64,000 nt of DNA from Lutibacter sp. A80 (GTDB taxonomy: Bacteria; Bacteroidota; Bacteroidia; Flavobacteriales; Flavobacteriaceae): contig NZ_CP092480.1 in the NCBI RefSeq assembly GCF_022429645.1, positions 2,896,501 through 2,960,500 on the forward strand, given 5' to 3'. The translations under genes were made by a program, and so were the position numbers. The notes beneath the pieces were generated by a model that was not told the DNA's origin, searched no databases, and saw only the letters and a program-made list of their open reading frames with translations. Positions 63,486-64,000 of the stretch are shown here, piece by piece. Position 1 is the stretch's first letter. Every line of letters starts with the position of its first letter.

Positions 63486-64000
63486 ATGAAAAATATAAAA
63501 TTTTTATCTTTTATTTTATTTTCAGTTGTAGCTTTTTTAACCAATGCTTGTGTGGAACAAATTGATTTAAAAACTATTTCATTTGATGATGCATTGGTAG
63601 TTGAGGGTTCAATTACTAATGAATACAAGTTTCATCAAATAAAATTAAGTAGAACGTTTAAACTAGAAGAAAATATGCCTACAACTGAAAGTAATGCGAA
63701 GGTTGAAGTTATAGATGATTTTGGTAATACTTATAATTTTGAAGAAGAAACTCCAGGTGTTTATTTATCGGAAGTTGAATTTAAAGCAGAAACTGATATA
63801 CAATATCAATTAAAAATTACAACATCAAACGGAAGGTCTTATTCTTCTCAACCAACAAAAATAACAAATGAAGCACAAATTAATGAGGTTGAAGCTGTTA
63901 AAGAAATTGATAGTAATGGAAATGAAGGTATATCTATTCAGGTAAGTAGTTATAATGCAAATGGCGATGCTAGGTATTATCGTTATGAGTTTGAAGAAAC
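63486..64000 (+). CDS. DUF4249 lipoprotein, 5' part
   Basis: The gene runs off the window: 171 complete codons without a stop. Lipobox FLTNACVEQ (Cys about 22) is followed by the DUF4249 start LVVEGSITNEYKFHQIKLSRTF (about 37-58) and VEVIDDFGNTYNFEEETPGVYLSE (about 74-97). DUF4249 lipoproteins pair with TonB receptors of the kind encoded 13 bp upstream, probably as a surface ligand-binding partner. Full-length members are about 270-400 residues. Confidence 0.85.
   Translation, partial: MKNIKFLSFILFSVVAFLTNACVEQIDLKTISFDDALVVEGSITNEYKFHQIKLSRTFKLEENMPTTESNAKVEVIDDFGNTYNFEEETPGVYLSEVEFKAETDIQYQLKITTSNGRSYSSQPTKITNEAQINEVEAVKEIDSNGNEGISIQVSSYNANGDARYYRYEFEE

Noticed and set aside
1-64000. tRNA, rRNA or CRISPR arrays
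   Set aside because: No TψC-arm-like GGTTC-A-A-x-x-C blocks in cloverleaf context, no rRNA-like stretches and no regularly spaced 25-40-bp repeats with unique spacers were found by eye.

Overview
The window is AT-rich DNA from a marine-type Flavobacteriaceae bacterium (phylum Bacteroidota); the species cannot be named from the sequence alone. The evidence is a SprE/PorW gliding and type IX secretion gene, two TonB-dependent receptors with carboxypeptidase-like N-terminal domains, a DUF4249 lipoprotein, many lipoproteins, almost no Shine-Dalgarno sequences, and promoters with the Bacteroidota -7 element TAnnTTTG. No tRNA, rRNA or CRISPR array was seen.

Layout. 1-7.6 kb: 3' end of sprE, a bactofilin, two small AtpI-position membrane proteins and atpB-E-F-H-A-G; the genes for the beta and epsilon subunits (atpD, atpC) are absent. 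7.7-12.6 kb: two unknown lipoproteins, an SDR oxidoreductase, an AlbA_2/Schlafen-type protein and a dGTPase. 12.7-27.5 kb: a phosphate-acquisition island with a truncated receptor paralogue, a TonB-dependent receptor, a duplicated surface lipoprotein, a small MORN-type protein, pstSCAB-phoU, a Na/Pi cotransporter and a Pit transporter, the last two carrying C-terminal PhoU-like regions. 27.6-28.0 kb: a decayed GNAT/YoaP acetyltransferase. 28-37.7 kb: ilvD, a lipoprotein, a stand-alone Mrr endonuclease, a sulfatase and nrdA/nrdB. 37.9-39.3 kb: a complete IS3-family element. 39.4-49.3 kb: an eight-gene envelope operon, led by an OmpA protein, downstream of a membrane-anchored TPR-LuxR regulator. 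49.4-59.9 kb: DUF3109 protein, MarC, a flavoprotein, sufDCB plus an A-type carrier, thiL, a hydrolase, an ACT-domain protein and lysC. 60-64 kb: a secreted protein, a second TonB-dependent receptor and the start of a DUF4249 lipoprotein.

The strongest regulatory signal is a set of 11-bp-period direct repeats (core TTAAC or close variants, 6-bp spacers). They precede six transcription units of the phosphate island, and in five of them a fixed 10 bp separates the repeat register from the -7 element. They look like a Bacteroidota Pho box. They tie the receptor, the duplicated lipoprotein, the MORN protein, pstS and pit into one inferred phosphate-starvation regulon, although no PhoB/PhoR genes lie in the window.

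The best candidate for an undescribed system is the 39.4-49.3 kb locus. A periplasmic-TPR, transmembrane, LuxR-HTH protein sits upstream of eight tightly spaced envelope genes. Two of those share an unrecognised ~95-residue C-terminal domain, two share an N-terminal domain, and one carries an internal duplication.
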